64,000 nucleotides of DNA from NCBI GenBank assembly GCA_963974935.1, contig CAXBEV010000017.1, positions 3,647 through 67,646 of the forward strand, given 5' to 3'. A program made the translations under genes and the position numbers. Shown in pieces: positions 25,438-34,407 of the stretch (positions are counted from its first letter, which is position 1; each line of letters starts with the position of its first letter). The notes beneath the pieces are model-generated. The model made no database searches. It saw only the letters and a program-made list of their open reading frames with translations, and had not been told where the DNA came from. Source of the DNA: UBA4479 sp963974935. Its GTDB lineage: Bacteria; Pseudomonadota; Alphaproteobacteria; Rhodospirillales; Casp-alpha2.

Positions 25438-25537
25438 GCGTCATCCTGAACTTGATTCAGGATCCATCGGTGTACCAACGCCGCACCGTCCGTGCTTCGT
25501 GGCGAACGTGGATCCTGAATCAAGTTCAGGATGACGC
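25438..25537. repeat. Palindromic repeat, family C, ~100 bp
   Basis: Two long complementary arms, GCGTCATCCTGAACTTGATT and its continuation CAGGATCCA at the left against TGGATCCTG plus AATCAAGTTCAGGATGACGC at the right, enclose about 42 bp. It can form a 29-bp stem between the convergent lipoprotein and dehydrogenase genes. Confidence 0.88.
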
Positions 25538-25588
25538 GGGTGTTAAGCCCTGGCGTTTAGGTTGACGCAGCGGCGCCCTTTCTCTGCG

Positions 25589-26458
25589 TCAGTCCTTGGT
25601 CAGACGCCGGAGCAGGCTGGACGTATCCCAACGTTTGCCGCCCATGGCGACGACGTCGGCATAGAATTGGTCGACCAGGGCTGTCACCGGTAAGCTGGCA
25701 CCGTTGTTTTTCGCTTCGCCCAGCGCGATACCGAGGTCTTTCCTCATCCACTCAACGGCAAAGCCGAAATCGAATTTGTCGTCGGCCATGGTTTTGCCGC
25801 GGTTTTCCATCTGCCATGAGCCGGCGGCGCCTTTGGAAATGCAGTCTACGACCAATTTCGCATCCAGGCCGGCTTTTTGTGCAAACGCGATGCCTTCGGA
25901 AAGGCCCTGCAACAAACCGGCGATGGTGATCTGGTTGACCATTTTGGTGATCTGGCCTGCGCCCGCTTCGCCCATCAAGGTGACGGCGACGGCGTAGCTG
26001 TCGATCACCGGCTGGGCGGCGTCGAATGTGGCTTGATCGCCACCGACCATGACGGTCAGCTTGCCGTTTTCGGCGCCGGCTTGGCCGCCGGATACCGGGC
26101 CGTCCAAAAAGCCGATACCGGCTTTCTTGGCAGCGGCGTCGATTTCGCGGGCAACGTCGGCGGACGCCGTGGTGTGGTCGCAGTAAATGCCGCTGTCGCC
26201 CATACCGGCGAGGATGCCGTCATCGCCGAACACGACCGAGCGCAAATCGTCGTCGTTACCGACGCATGAAAACACAAAGTCCGCACCCGCAGCCGCTTTC
26301 GCCGGGGTGTCGGCAAAGCTGCCGCCGTATTCAGCCACCCATTTTTCAGCTTTTGCGGTGGTACGGTTATAGACGGTGACGTCGTGGCCGTTTTTTTGCA
26401 GATGACCGGCCATGGGATAGCCCATAACGCCAAGTCCGATGAATGCCGCTTTTGCCAT
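25589..26458 (-). CDS. NAD(P)-dependent beta-hydroxyacid dehydrogenase (3-hydroxyisobutyrate dehydrogenase family)
   Basis: A 289-residue dehydrogenase with AAGGAGAG just before the ATG. It has the Rossmann fingerprint FIGLGVMGYPMAGHL, the substrate-binding motif DGPVSGGQAGAENGKLTVMVGG and the catalytic Lys in GAGQITKMVNQ. Relatives oxidise 3-hydroxyisobutyrate, tartronate semialdehyde or similar acids. It precedes the polysaccharide region and is not obviously linked to it. Confidence 0.9.
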   Translation of the reverse strand: MAKAAFIGLGVMGYPMAGHLQKNGHDVTVYNRTTAKAEKWVAEYGGSFADTPAKAAAGADFVFSCVGNDDDLRSVVFGDDGILAGMGDSGIYCDHTTASADVAREIDAAAKKAGIGFLDGPVSGGQAGAENGKLTVMVGGDQATFDAAQPVIDSYAVAVTLMGEAGAGQITKMVNQITIAGLLQGLSEGIAFAQKAGLDAKLVVDCISKGAAGSWQMENRGKTMADDKFDFGFAVEWMRKDLGIALGEAKNNGASLPVTALVDQFYADVVAMGGKRWDTSSLLRRLTKD

Positions 26459-26482
26459 TTTTTCTCTCCTTAAAATATCTGA

Positions 26483-27178
26483 TTAATCGGTATTGCCGAT
26501 GATGGTGATGAAGTTTGATGTCCAGATCGGCGGTGGATCGGTCAGCAGACGATCCAAAAGCCACTCGACGCTTTGACTGGTGGCACGGCGCACGCGGCTG
26601 CCGCGCGAATACGGCAGGCATCCGTGCCCGACCATACCGGCGGCCAAAGCCACATGCCCGATGTTGCCCGGCGCATACATGGCCTTGTGGGTTAGGTCGT
26701 TGAATTGGAATTGCAGGCCCCAAGGCGATGCACAATTGGGCGTGCGCAACACGACCCGCCCGCCCGGCGCTAAAAACGTGCCGAGCTTTTGCAGCACTTT
26801 GACGCCTTCGACGTAGGAAAAGTGCTCAAACACATCGAGCATGACGATGCGGTCGAACTTTTCATCCTTATGCGCGTCCAAAAACGCATCCATGGTGGTG
26901 GTGTGGACACGGGCCGCAATGCTTTCGGGCATAAAGTCTTTGGTTTTCGGGTCCATTTCGACGCCGGTGACGTCTTGTACGCCCATCGCCTGCAAATACG
27001 CTAAAAACAGCCCGACGCCGCAGCCGATTTCGAGAACCCGGTGGCCGGCTTGGAATCCGGCCGGCGCCCAGATATTGCGGGTGAACTCGCGCATATGCTT
27101 GCGCCTGACCTCGGCCCGCACATAGGTGCGGTGGGTGTCATAGACGGCGTAGAAATCTTCGGGTTTTTCAAACGTCAT
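26483..27178 (-). CDS. Class I SAM-dependent methyltransferase (paralogue 2)
   Basis: A 231-residue methyltransferase starting at ATG 27178 (MTFEKPEDFYAVYD). SAM-binding motif I is VLEIGCGVGLFLAYLQAMG, followed by VEMDP and the post-motif FDRIVMLDVFEHFSYVEG. It overlaps the end of the upstream paralogue by 11 bp. The C-terminal half (AMYAPGNIGHVALAAGM...GSRVRRAT...PPPIWTSNF) aligns with the same part of that paralogue, so the two arose by tandem duplication. Placement beside the sugar cluster suggests methylation of a glycan or glycolipid. Confidence 0.85.
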   Translation of the reverse strand: MTFEKPEDFYAVYDTHRTYVRAEVRRKHMREFTRNIWAPAGFQAGHRVLEIGCGVGLFLAYLQAMGVQDVTGVEMDPKTKDFMPESIAARVHTTTMDAFLDAHKDEKFDRIVMLDVFEHFSYVEGVKVLQKLGTFLAPGGRVVLRTPNCASPWGLQFQFNDLTHKAMYAPGNIGHVALAAGMVGHGCLPYSRGSRVRRATSQSVEWLLDRLLTDPPPIWTSNFITIIGNTD

Positions 27179-27875
27179 GGGGCGCCTTTTCGGCGGATGG
27201 ATCAGCGGAAAGAATTGCGTAAAAGTTCCCTTCCCAGATTTCCGGCGGGCTCGCAATCAGTTTGTTGAGAATCGCCTGCACCAAAGCGTCTGTACGCCGT
27301 CGGCCCCGGCTGCCCAGCAGGTGCGGATAGCAGCGCTCAAGCCGCAGGCCCGCTGCAATCGACATCTGGCGGATGCTGTCCGTGGTGTAGCCGGTCAGGT
27401 GTGTCAGGTCGCCGAACTGAAACTGCAGCCCCCAAGGCGAGCCTGCGTTCGGCATCTTGAGGACGATTTTGCCGTTTTTGCTGAGCCGCTTTTTCAGCGC
27501 CAACAACAGCGCTAAACCATCTTCTTTGGTGAAATGCTCGAACACATCGAACATGAAAATACGCTCGAACGGCGCCCCGCTGTCGGATTTCAAAAAGTCA
27601 TGTACATCAGCGACTTGAAATCTGTTCTTCACGTGCGCTGGGATCACGTCGGCAAGTGCGGGGTCGAGGTCGATGCCCTGAAAATCCCCCACCCCCATGT
27701 GATCAAGGAAGCTCAGAAAATGCCCCGTCCCGCAGCCGATTTCAAGACACCGCATGGTGGGGCGCACGTCGGCCGGGGTCCAGACCTCATCGGTGAAGCG
27801 CTTGATGTGTTTGGCGTTCAGGTCCGGCGTCGTGTAGGCCTTGGTGGCGGCATAGGAATCGTAGAACGTCGACAT
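27168..27875 (-). CDS. Class I SAM-dependent methyltransferase (paralogue 1)
   Basis: A 235-residue methyltransferase. I chose ATG 27875 (MSTFYDSYAATKAY), with GGGGAAG 5 nt upstream; the frame is open to 27965. Motif I is CLEIGCGTGHFLSFLDHMG, then GIDLDPALADVI and FERIFMFDVFEHFTKEDG. The layout and C-terminus (GYTTDSIRQMSIAAGL...GSRGRRRT...PPEIWEGNF) match the downstream gene. Both resemble methyltransferases found in O-antigen and exopolysaccharide loci. Confidence 0.85.
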   Translation of the reverse strand: MSTFYDSYAATKAYTTPDLNAKHIKRFTDEVWTPADVRPTMRCLEIGCGTGHFLSFLDHMGVGDFQGIDLDPALADVIPAHVKNRFQVADVHDFLKSDSGAPFERIFMFDVFEHFTKEDGLALLLALKKRLSKNGKIVLKMPNAGSPWGLQFQFGDLTHLTGYTTDSIRQMSIAAGLRLERCYPHLLGSRGRRRTDALVQAILNKLIASPPEIWEGNFYAILSADPSAEKAPHDV

Positions 27876-28202
27876 CGATCTTCCCCGCCCTTCGGCTTTC
27901 ATATTAAGCAAATAATCTGTATACCGCGCGCTATTGGTCCCGCGAGGCCCGGACATCAGAGTCATCTAGAGTTTGCGAGTGAACCACACAATTCCAGTCT
28001 CGAAAAGTCAACGTGTCCAGCGCGCGGTGCTGATGGGCGGGAATGCGGTTTATGTGCCGATCACTGATGAGGCGCGCAGGTTCGTTGAGCGTGCAAGTTG
28101 CTATGTCGCTTCACAACGCATACCTTTTTCTATTTTGCTAGAAAGTTTCAAGTCACCTTTACGCTTACAATTAGCTGAGAGTAACCTACGGATGGATTGT
28201 TA
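27876..28202. other. 327-bp divergent intergenic region
   Basis: Spacer between the minus-strand methyltransferases and the plus-strand glycosyltransferase fusion; both promoters should lie here. A 76-codon frame (27973-28203) crosses it but has no family resemblance or good ribosome site. The right part (about 28100-28190) is AT-rich. Confidence 0.5.
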
Positions 28203-29705
28203 ATGCCAGATAGAGTTCTTGTTTTCATGCTGGCGTACAATGCGGCGAAAACGGTTGAAGCGTCATTGGCTCGGATTCCTGGCGAGCTCAGCTGTTACGA
28301 TACGCATATCCTGGTTATTGATGATGGCTCTAAAGATCAAACACTGGAGCGCATCTATGCGTTTCAAGATGCCCATCCCGACTTTCCGTTTCCGATGACA
28401 GTGCTTAAAAACCCAATAAATCAAGGGTATGGCGGTAATGTAAAAATCGGTATGCACTACGCCGTTGAGAATGATTTTGATGCCCTTTGCCTGATTCACG
28501 GTGACGGCCAGTACCCACCGGAAAAGCTGCCGGAACTTGTGCTGCCGTTGATCGAAGATGAGGCCGATGTTGTGTTCGGGTCACGGATGATGAACCGTCG
28601 TGATGCCTTGAAGGGCGGCATGCCTGTTTATAAGTGGATCGGCAATCAGGTTCTGACGTGGTTTGAAAACAAATTTCTTAACCTAGATTTATCCGAATTT
28701 CATACCGGCTTCAGGCTATATTCGGTGGCCGCATTGAAGCGCCTGCCGTTTCATTTGAATTCAAATGATTTTCATTTTGATACTGAAATTATCATTCAGT
28801 TTCATTATGCCGGCATGCGCATCAAAGAATTACCCATTCCGACGTTTTATGGCGATGAAACCAGCCATGTAAATGGCCTTAAATATGCATGGGACGTATC
28901 CATGCAGGCGCTGATTGCCTCCGCGCAAAGGTTGGGACTGTGCTACCTTAGAAAATACGACGTTGCGCCGAAACCAGGCCAAGATACTTATTTTACGCCG
29001 AAAGTTACTTTCACAGCAGCGCATCAACTCGCGGTCGACTTGATACCCGAAGGTAGCCGGGTTCTTGATATTGGTGCCGCTGGCGGGCTTGCTGTCGAAG
29101 TGCTGAAACGCAAGGGCTGCCACGTTACCGCGATCGATATATCGCCGCCATCGTCAGACCGGGCAGCCGACAAATTCATTAAACACGATTTGGATCAACT
29201 TCCATTGCCGGTCGAAATCAAAGATTACGATTATCTTTTGGCGCTGGATATCCTAGGCCACCTTAGAGAGCCTGAAAAATTTATCGAAAGCTTGCATAAC
29301 GGCATGACGTCGGGGGCCGAGGTTAAGCTGATTGCAACGGCCGGTAATATTGGGTTCGCGATAAACCGGTTACAATTGTTGTTCGGTATTTTCAACTATG
29401 GCAAACGCGGCATTTTAGACCGCAGTCACACACGACTTTTCACCTTTAGCAGCTTCCGCCGTCTGCTTGAAGAAAGTGGGTTTCATGTAACGTCGTCAAA
29501 AGCCGTGGAAGCCCCTTTCATGCTCGCGTTTGGAAACTCAGCGATCAGTCGTGGACTTGCCACAGCCAATCGTTTTTTTGCAAGATTTCTGCCCGGCGTA
29601 TTTGGTTTTCGAATTTTGCTTTCGGGAACGGCGACGCCGACGCTCGACATGCGGCTGCAAGATGCCGTTGATAAAACCCCGACCGCTCAGGTCGCCAAAT
29701 CCTGA
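28203..29705 (+). CDS. Fusion of a family 2 glycosyltransferase and a SAM methyltransferase
   Basis: A 500-residue two-domain protein. Residues about 1-240 are a GT2 domain of the dolichol/polyprenyl-phosphate sugar synthase type: VFMLAYNAAKTVEASL, ILVIDDGSKDQT, NQGYGGNVKIGMHYAVE and the acidic metal-binding HGDGQYPPE. Residues about 275-440 are a class I methyltransferase: VLDIGAAGGLAVEVLKRKGC, AIDIS and YLLALDILGHLREPEKFI. A C-terminal hydrophobic stretch follows. No TM anchor is obvious in the GT half. It converges on rfbA and probably adds or modifies the sugar made by the neighbouring operon, perhaps through a lipid-linked intermediate. Confidence 0.85.
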   Translation: MPDRVLVFMLAYNAAKTVEASLARIPGELSCYDTHILVIDDGSKDQTLERIYAFQDAHPDFPFPMTVLKNPINQGYGGNVKIGMHYAVENDFDALCLIHGDGQYPPEKLPELVLPLIEDEADVVFGSRMMNRRDALKGGMPVYKWIGNQVLTWFENKFLNLDLSEFHTGFRLYSVAALKRLPFHLNSNDFHFDTEIIIQFHYAGMRIKELPIPTFYGDETSHVNGLKYAWDVSMQALIASAQRLGLCYLRKYDVAPKPGQDTYFTPKVTFTAAHQLAVDLIPEGSRVLDIGAAGGLAVEVLKRKGCHVTAIDISPPSSDRAADKFIKHDLDQLPLPVEIKDYDYLLALDILGHLREPEKFIESLHNGMTSGAEVKLIATAGNIGFAINRLQLLFGIFNYGKRGILDRSHTRLFTFSSFRRLLEESGFHVTSSKAVEAPFMLAFGNSAISRGLATANRFFARFLPGVFGFRILLSGTATPTLDMRLQDAVDKTPTAQVAKS

Positions 29706-29725
29706 TTTCGTGTTTAGGCTAGCAA

Positions 29726-30625
29726 TCAGATTCCACGGGAGCCCGATTTCTGCCGATCAAAATCAACAGCAACACTGCGTAGATATTTACCGTAATCATT
29801 CGTCGACATTGCATCCGCCAATTTGAGGAACGCAGGCATATCGATGAAGCCTGTCCGTAGCGCGATTTCTTCAAGGCAGGCGATTTTCAGTCCTTGGCGC
29901 TTTTCGACGGTTTGAACGAAATGCGCAGCTTGCAAAAGTGAATCGTGCGTTCCTGTATCGAGCCAAGCAAACCCGCGCCCCAGCAACTCAAGATTCAAGT
30001 CTCCGGCGTCGAGGTAGGGTTGGATGACATCGGTAATTTCCAATTCGCCCCGTGCCGACGGTTTGACGCGGTCTGCAATGTCGCAGACACGATTATCGAA
30101 AAAATACAAGCCGGTAACAGCCCAATTTGATTTTGGGTCAGCAGGTTTTTCGACCAATGAAACCGGCTTTCCGCCATCTTTCATTTCAATGACGCCATAT
30201 CGCTCCGGGTCGGAAACCCAATATGCATAAATTGTTGCGCCGCTTTTCATTTCGGCAGACTTGCGGATGAGATCGACAAAACCATGCCCAAAAAAGATAT
30301 TGTCACCCAGGATCAATGCACATGGACCACCGTCGATAAATTCTCGGCCGATGATGAAGGCTTCTGCCAATCCCCGAGGCGCAGATTGTTCAGCATAACT
30401 AAGGGTAATGCCAAGATTTGAGCCATCCCCTAACGCCATTTCCATCAACGGTCGGGCTTGCGGTGTTGAGATAATGAGGATTTCGCGGATGCCGGCGAGC
30501 ATGAGGACGGACAACGGATAATGGATCATCGGTTTGTCATAGATCGGCAGCAACTGCTTGTTAACGCTGATGGTCGCTGGATATAACCGTGTTCCGCTGC
30601 CCCCGGCTAAAATGATACCTTTCAT
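29726..30625 (-). CDS. rfbA: Glucose-1-phosphate thymidylyltransferase
   Basis: A 299-residue nucleotidyltransferase joining dTTP and glucose-1-phosphate to give dTDP-glucose. The signature GIILAGGSGTRLYPATISVNKQLLPIYDKPM and ILGDNIFFGHGF are diagnostic. Its ATG overlaps the rfbB stop by 4 bp. It is the last gene of the minus-strand dTDP-deoxysugar operon and converges with the GT2-methyltransferase fusion gene. Confidence 0.96.
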   Translation of the reverse strand: MKGIILAGGSGTRLYPATISVNKQLLPIYDKPMIHYPLSVLMLAGIREILIISTPQARPLMEMALGDGSNLGITLSYAEQSAPRGLAEAFIIGREFIDGGPCALILGDNIFFGHGFVDLIRKSAEMKSGATIYAYWVSDPERYGVIEMKDGGKPVSLVEKPADPKSNWAVTGLYFFDNRVCDIADRVKPSARGELEITDVIQPYLDAGDLNLELLGRGFAWLDTGTHDSLLQAAHFVQTVEKRQGLKIACLEEIALRTGFIDMPAFLKLADAMSTNDYGKYLRSVAVDFDRQKSGSRGI

Positions 30626-31692
30626 GCATCCCCCTTCTGCGTTTTCGCGTTGGATAGCCCGAGCCGGTTTCCTTCATAGCGGTCCTGCATCAGTGGTTTC
30701 CACCATGCTTGATTGCCAAGATACCATGTGACGGTATTCCGAAGGCCTTCTTCAAAGCCAATGCGGGGCGTCCATCCGAGTGTGTTTTGGATTCCTTGGG
30801 TATTGATGGCGTAGCGATGATCGTGGCCCGGTCGATCCGTGACATACGAGATTAAATCAGCGTGTGGCCCGTTCCCGGTGACGTCATCCAATAAAGCACA
30901 AATGCTTGTGACAACATCAATATTACGTCGCTCGGCATTGCCGCCGACAAGGTACGTCTCGCCCGGCTGGCCGCTGGCTATTATTTGAAGCAATGCTCTT
31001 GCGTGGTCTTCGACATGCAACCAATCACGTACATTGTCGCCTTTGCCGTAAACGGGTAACGACTGGCCACGCAGTGCACGAATGATCATAAGCGGGATTA
31101 GTTTTTCTGGAAACTGATACCGACCGTAATTGTTTGAACAATTGCTGATCATAACCGGCAGGCCATATGTGTGGTGCCACGCCATGGCTATGTGATCCGA
31201 CGACGCCTTGCTGGCGGAATAAGGAGAGCGCGGGCGATAAGGCGTTTCATTTGTAAACGCCGGATCGGTCAGCCCAAGGGATCCAAAAACTTCGTCCGTC
31301 GATACATGAAGAAAGCGAAACTGGTCAGCCCGCTGTGCATCAAGGGATTGGAAATACTGATTGGCCATGTCGAGAACTTGAAACGTGCCAACGATGTTCG
31401 TCTGAATGAAGTCTGCCGGGCCGTCGATGGATCGGTCGACATGGGATTCCGCCGCCAAATGCATAACGGCATCCGGCTGATGTTCATCTAGGATGTCGCG
31501 AATGGCATTACTGTCGCAGATATCAGCCTTGTAGAATCGATAATTTGGGTCGTTTTCTATAGAAGCGAGCGACGTGATGTTTGATGCATAGGTCAGTTTG
31601 TCGACATTGATGACGCTGTGGCCATCCGCGATCGCGGTGCGCGCAACTTCGGATCCGATGAATCCGGCACCGCCGGTAATCAAGATTTTCAT
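30622..31692 (-). CDS. rfbB: dTDP-glucose 4,6-dehydratase
   Basis: A 356-residue extended SDR enzyme producing dTDP-4-keto-6-deoxyglucose. It has the NAD-binding motif ITGGAGFIGSEVAR, the HLAAESHVDRSI and STDEVFGSLG segments, and the catalytic YxxxK in SPYSASKASSDH. It is coupled by 4-bp overlaps to rfbC upstream and rfbA downstream. Confidence 0.96.
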   Translation of the reverse strand: MKILITGGAGFIGSEVARTAIADGHSVINVDKLTYASNITSLASIENDPNYRFYKADICDSNAIRDILDEHQPDAVMHLAAESHVDRSIDGPADFIQTNIVGTFQVLDMANQYFQSLDAQRADQFRFLHVSTDEVFGSLGLTDPAFTNETPYRPRSPYSASKASSDHIAMAWHHTYGLPVMISNCSNNYGRYQFPEKLIPLMIIRALRGQSLPVYGKGDNVRDWLHVEDHARALLQIIASGQPGETYLVGGNAERRNIDVVTSICALLDDVTGNGPHADLISYVTDRPGHDHRYAINTQGIQNTLGWTPRIGFEEGLRNTVTWYLGNQAWWKPLMQDRYEGNRLGLSNAKTQKGDA

Positions 31693-32276
31693 GTGTGTCC
31701 CCCGGTATTCGATTTACCATCGCACCGAAAAAAGACGTCGCAATCCTTAAGTTTTGGGGCAATTTTATCTTTATCGGATAAGATGGCCTTATCCGGCGAA
31801 ACGGGCCAGTCGATGCCTAGATCGGGGTCATTCCAAAGGACGGTGCGTGCCTGATCCGGTGTAAAATGACTCGATAGCTTGTAAGCCATTTCCGTATCCG
31901 GCGCCATTGTACAAAAGCCGTGCGCGAAGCCCACGGGGATATAGACCATCCGGGCATCATCTTCGTGAAGTTCAATCGCGACGTGTTCGCCAAACGTCGG
32001 CGAGCCCGTGCGAATGTCGAGCATGATGTCGAGGACCCTGCCCCGCGTGACACGTGCAAGCTTTGCCTGTGCGGCAGCGCCGATCTGAAAATGAAGGGCG
32101 CGAACCGTTCCCGCATTTTGATTTCTTGAGCACGCATCAAGCACGAACGTTGTTTCGATGCCAATGCTGCTAAATGAGCGGGTATCATAGGTTTCCATAA
32201 AGAATCCGCGCGAATCACCATACCGATCGAGATCAATAATTTTGATATCCGGGATTTGAGCGTCGCTGATCTTCAT
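31689..32276 (-). CDS. rfbC: dTDP-4-dehydrorhamnose 3,5-epimerase family protein
   Basis: A 195-residue RmlC-type cupin epimerase acting on a dTDP-4-keto-6-deoxyhexose. Start at ATG 32276 (MKISDAQIPDIKIID), overlapping the preceding reductase gene by 4 bp. Family features are DSRGFFMETYDTRSF, the catalytic His in VRALHFQIG, KLARVTRGRVLDIMLDIR and PVGFAHGFCTM. Canonical RmlC enzymes have LHxQ followed by P; here HFQIGAAAQ is a variant. With no rfbD in the cluster, it may epimerise C5, C3 or both of a further modified sugar rather than make rhamnose. Confidence 0.88.
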   Translation of the reverse strand: MKISDAQIPDIKIIDLDRYGDSRGFFMETYDTRSFSSIGIETTFVLDACSRNQNAGTVRALHFQIGAAAQAKLARVTRGRVLDIMLDIRTGSPTFGEHVAIELHEDDARMVYIPVGFAHGFCTMAPDTEMAYKLSSHFTPDQARTVLWNDPDLGIDWPVSPDKAILSDKDKIAPKLKDCDVFFRCDGKSNTGGHT

Positions 32277-33178
32277 ATGTCGGACCTTTCGGCGAGATAT
32301 TCTCGAATGCCTGTTTCGAGGCTGGTCGTCGGCGACCAACCGGGTAGCATCTTGCCCTGCCAGGGATCAGAAATTCGCCTTTCAGGAAGGCTAAATCCAC
32401 CATGTTTTGTTTTAATCGGCTGCCCGGTAATTTTCTCAAACACGGCAACGACTTGGCTTAGTCGGACTGTTTCGCCGGAACCAACATAGAAATGCTTGGC
32501 GTTAACATCTTTTGGTGTTTCGTAAAGCGACGTCGCCGCAATGTTGAAAGCGCGTACGACATCGTCGATGTACACGAGATCGATTTGCATATCCTCGTCG
32601 GGCAGCGGCAAGGCTTCGCCAGTTGTTTGAGCACGGGCGATGGTTGCGATCAGCTTTTCTCGCCAGTCGCCCGGGCCATAAACATCTTGAAGAATGAGCG
32701 ATGTCGTCAGAAAACCATGCGCATCTCGATAATACGCGAGCGCATCATCGAATGCCTGCTTAAGGGTTGCGTAAAGATTGAGTGGGCGCGGGCTTTCGCT
32801 CTCATAATACTGCGCAAAGGTGCCGGTGTTGATTATGTGTACTGGTTTGTTGGTAAGAGCCAACGCTTCGCACAGTTGAATGCCGAAAAGCATATTGGCT
32901 TCGACCATTGGCTGCACGTCACGGGGCGAGGCTTCACGCCGATAAATGCTTGCTAAGTGCAAAACCACATCTGGCGCGATGTCCGTCACAACCTTGTTTA
33001 AGTTTTCAGTCTGCCCGTCTATGCAATGAATGGCATTCGGATCGAGGCCTGGGGCAAGACGTTCAGGTCTGGTTTCTGGACGTACCAGAACATGAACATC
33101 AATGCCTTTTTCAAGCAAATCTGCCGTCAGTTTATAGCCGGGGTAACTCGACGCGCCCGTAATCAGATACCTAAGCAT
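32273..33178 (-). CDS. NAD(P)-dependent sugar epimerase/reductase (extended SDR)
   Basis: A 301-residue SDR. The dinucleotide loop is ITGASSYPGYKL, HLASIYRR follows, and the catalytic YxxxK is NLYATLKQAF. It is not a typical RfbD. In this operon it most likely reduces the C4 ketone of the nucleotide sugar to the final deoxyhexose, like CDP-abequose synthase-type reductases, which is inference. It is coupled to rfbC by a 4-bp overlap and follows the dehydratase stop by 13 bp. Confidence 0.82.
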   Translation of the reverse strand: MLRYLITGASSYPGYKLTADLLEKGIDVHVLVRPETRPERLAPGLDPNAIHCIDGQTENLNKVVTDIAPDVVLHLASIYRREASPRDVQPMVEANMLFGIQLCEALALTNKPVHIINTGTFAQYYESESPRPLNLYATLKQAFDDALAYYRDAHGFLTTSLILQDVYGPGDWREKLIATIARAQTTGEALPLPDEDMQIDLVYIDDVVRAFNIAATSLYETPKDVNAKHFYVGSGETVRLSQVVAVFEKITGQPIKTKHGGFSLPERRISDPWQGKMLPGWSPTTSLETGIREYLAERSDI

Positions 33179-33191
33179 GCCGAGTACCGTT

Positions 33192-34388
33192 TCATTGTTG
33201 CCCAGCGAACTCGTTGAACTGTGCCTTCACATAGGCGATTTCTTCTTCGCCCAAACCTTGGTGGCAACCGAGTAACAACCCGCCGCGCATCACTTGATCT
33301 GCATTTGGAAAGCCACCGGGTGCTTCACGTCGCTCGATATCGCGGAACCCTGGCTGGCGTAAAATATTACCCGTAAACACTGTGCGTGTTTGGATGTCGC
33401 GGGATTCCAGAAACTTTTGCAGTTCCTGGCGCGTGAACGGTGCGTCATCGCGAACGATCAGCGGCACTGCAAGCCACGCCGTATCCACGTTATTTGTGAC
33501 ACGTGGCAGGATGAACCATTTTTCAAATTCCGCGAAATATGACCTAAGGGCGGCAAAGTTCGTTTTCCGCCGGGCAATATATTCGGGAAGGCGATCTAAT
33601 TGAACAAGGCCGAATGCTGCAGAAATTTCTGATGGCAGGAAATTGTAACCAATTGATTCAAACATGAATTTGGCATCATACGGAATGCCATCGATTTCTG
33701 AATTGAATCGATCAGAAGAATTTTCACTCTCACCTGTCAGGCTTGAACTCCTGCCCCATCCGCGCAATAAGGCGGCACGCTTGAATATATTTTCGTCATT
33801 GGCCGAAATCATGCCGCCAAAGCCCCCTGCGGTCATGACGTGAGACGCATAGAAGCTTGTCGTCACAACATCAGATAAGCGGCCTGTATCTTCCCCATTT
33901 AGGGTGTAGCCGATCGTATCTGCCGAATCTTCGATCAAAAGCAGACCATGGTCATCTGCGATTTTTCGAAGCGCTTGCCAATCCGGCAAGTTCCCAATCA
34001 AATTCGGAATCATCATTGCTTTGGTTTTCGGGGTGATCATTTGCAAGATACTATCGGTATCGATGACGAACGTGTCGGGTTCTACGTCAATAAACACCGG
34101 AACCAGACCGCATTGTATCAGCGGCGCAACCGTGGTTGAAAATGTCAGGGCTGGGGTGATCACTTCCGAGCCTTTTTCCAAGCCAAGCGCGGTGATTGCC
34201 AAAAGGTTTGCAGCCGAACCTGACGTCACCATCAAGCCGTGCTTTTTGCCGAAAAGCTTTGCCACCCGCTCTTCAAACAAGGACACCCGTGGGCCATTCA
34301 TAAGCTGTAATGGGGAGTTCTCCAGAACATCGACAACGGCATCTATTTCTTCGCGCTCATAAACAGCCTGAGCATAAAAAACACGCAT
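33192..34388 (-). CDS. PLP-dependent NDP-4-keto-6-deoxysugar 3-dehydratase (ColD/RfbH-type, active-site His)
   Basis: A 398-residue DegT/DnrJ/EryC1/StrS-fold protein. In aminotransferases of this fold a Lys binds PLP in SF-x-x-x-K; here the motif is SFYASH with His183. That exchange marks the sugar 3-dehydratases ColD and RfbH (E1), which use PMP to remove the C3 hydroxyl. Only one Cys (Cys93) is present, so the [2Fe-2S] cluster of RfbH is absent and the ColD-like mechanism fits better. Other fold motifs are TSGSAANLLAITALG and LIEDSADTIGY. It lies between a C-methyltransferase and a reductase in one operon, so it probably creates a 3-deoxy position in a dTDP sugar. Confidence 0.82.
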   Translation of the reverse strand: MRVFYAQAVYEREEIDAVVDVLENSPLQLMNGPRVSLFEERVAKLFGKKHGLMVTSGSAANLLAITALGLEKGSEVITPALTFSTTVAPLIQCGLVPVFIDVEPDTFVIDTDSILQMITPKTKAMMIPNLIGNLPDWQALRKIADDHGLLLIEDSADTIGYTLNGEDTGRLSDVVTTSFYASHVMTAGGFGGMISANDENIFKRAALLRGWGRSSSLTGESENSSDRFNSEIDGIPYDAKFMFESIGYNFLPSEISAAFGLVQLDRLPEYIARRKTNFAALRSYFAEFEKWFILPRVTNNVDTAWLAVPLIVRDDAPFTRQELQKFLESRDIQTRTVFTGNILRQPGFRDIERREAPGGFPNADQVMRGGLLLGCHQGLGEEEIAYVKAQFNEFAGQQ

Positions 34389-34407
34389 TTTTGAGTGAAC
34401 TCCTGTG

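Noticed and set aside
27973..28203. 76-codon open frame upstream of the GT2 fusion gene.
   Set aside because: It covers the expected divergent promoter region, has no clear ribosome site or recognisable domain and runs into the next start codon.
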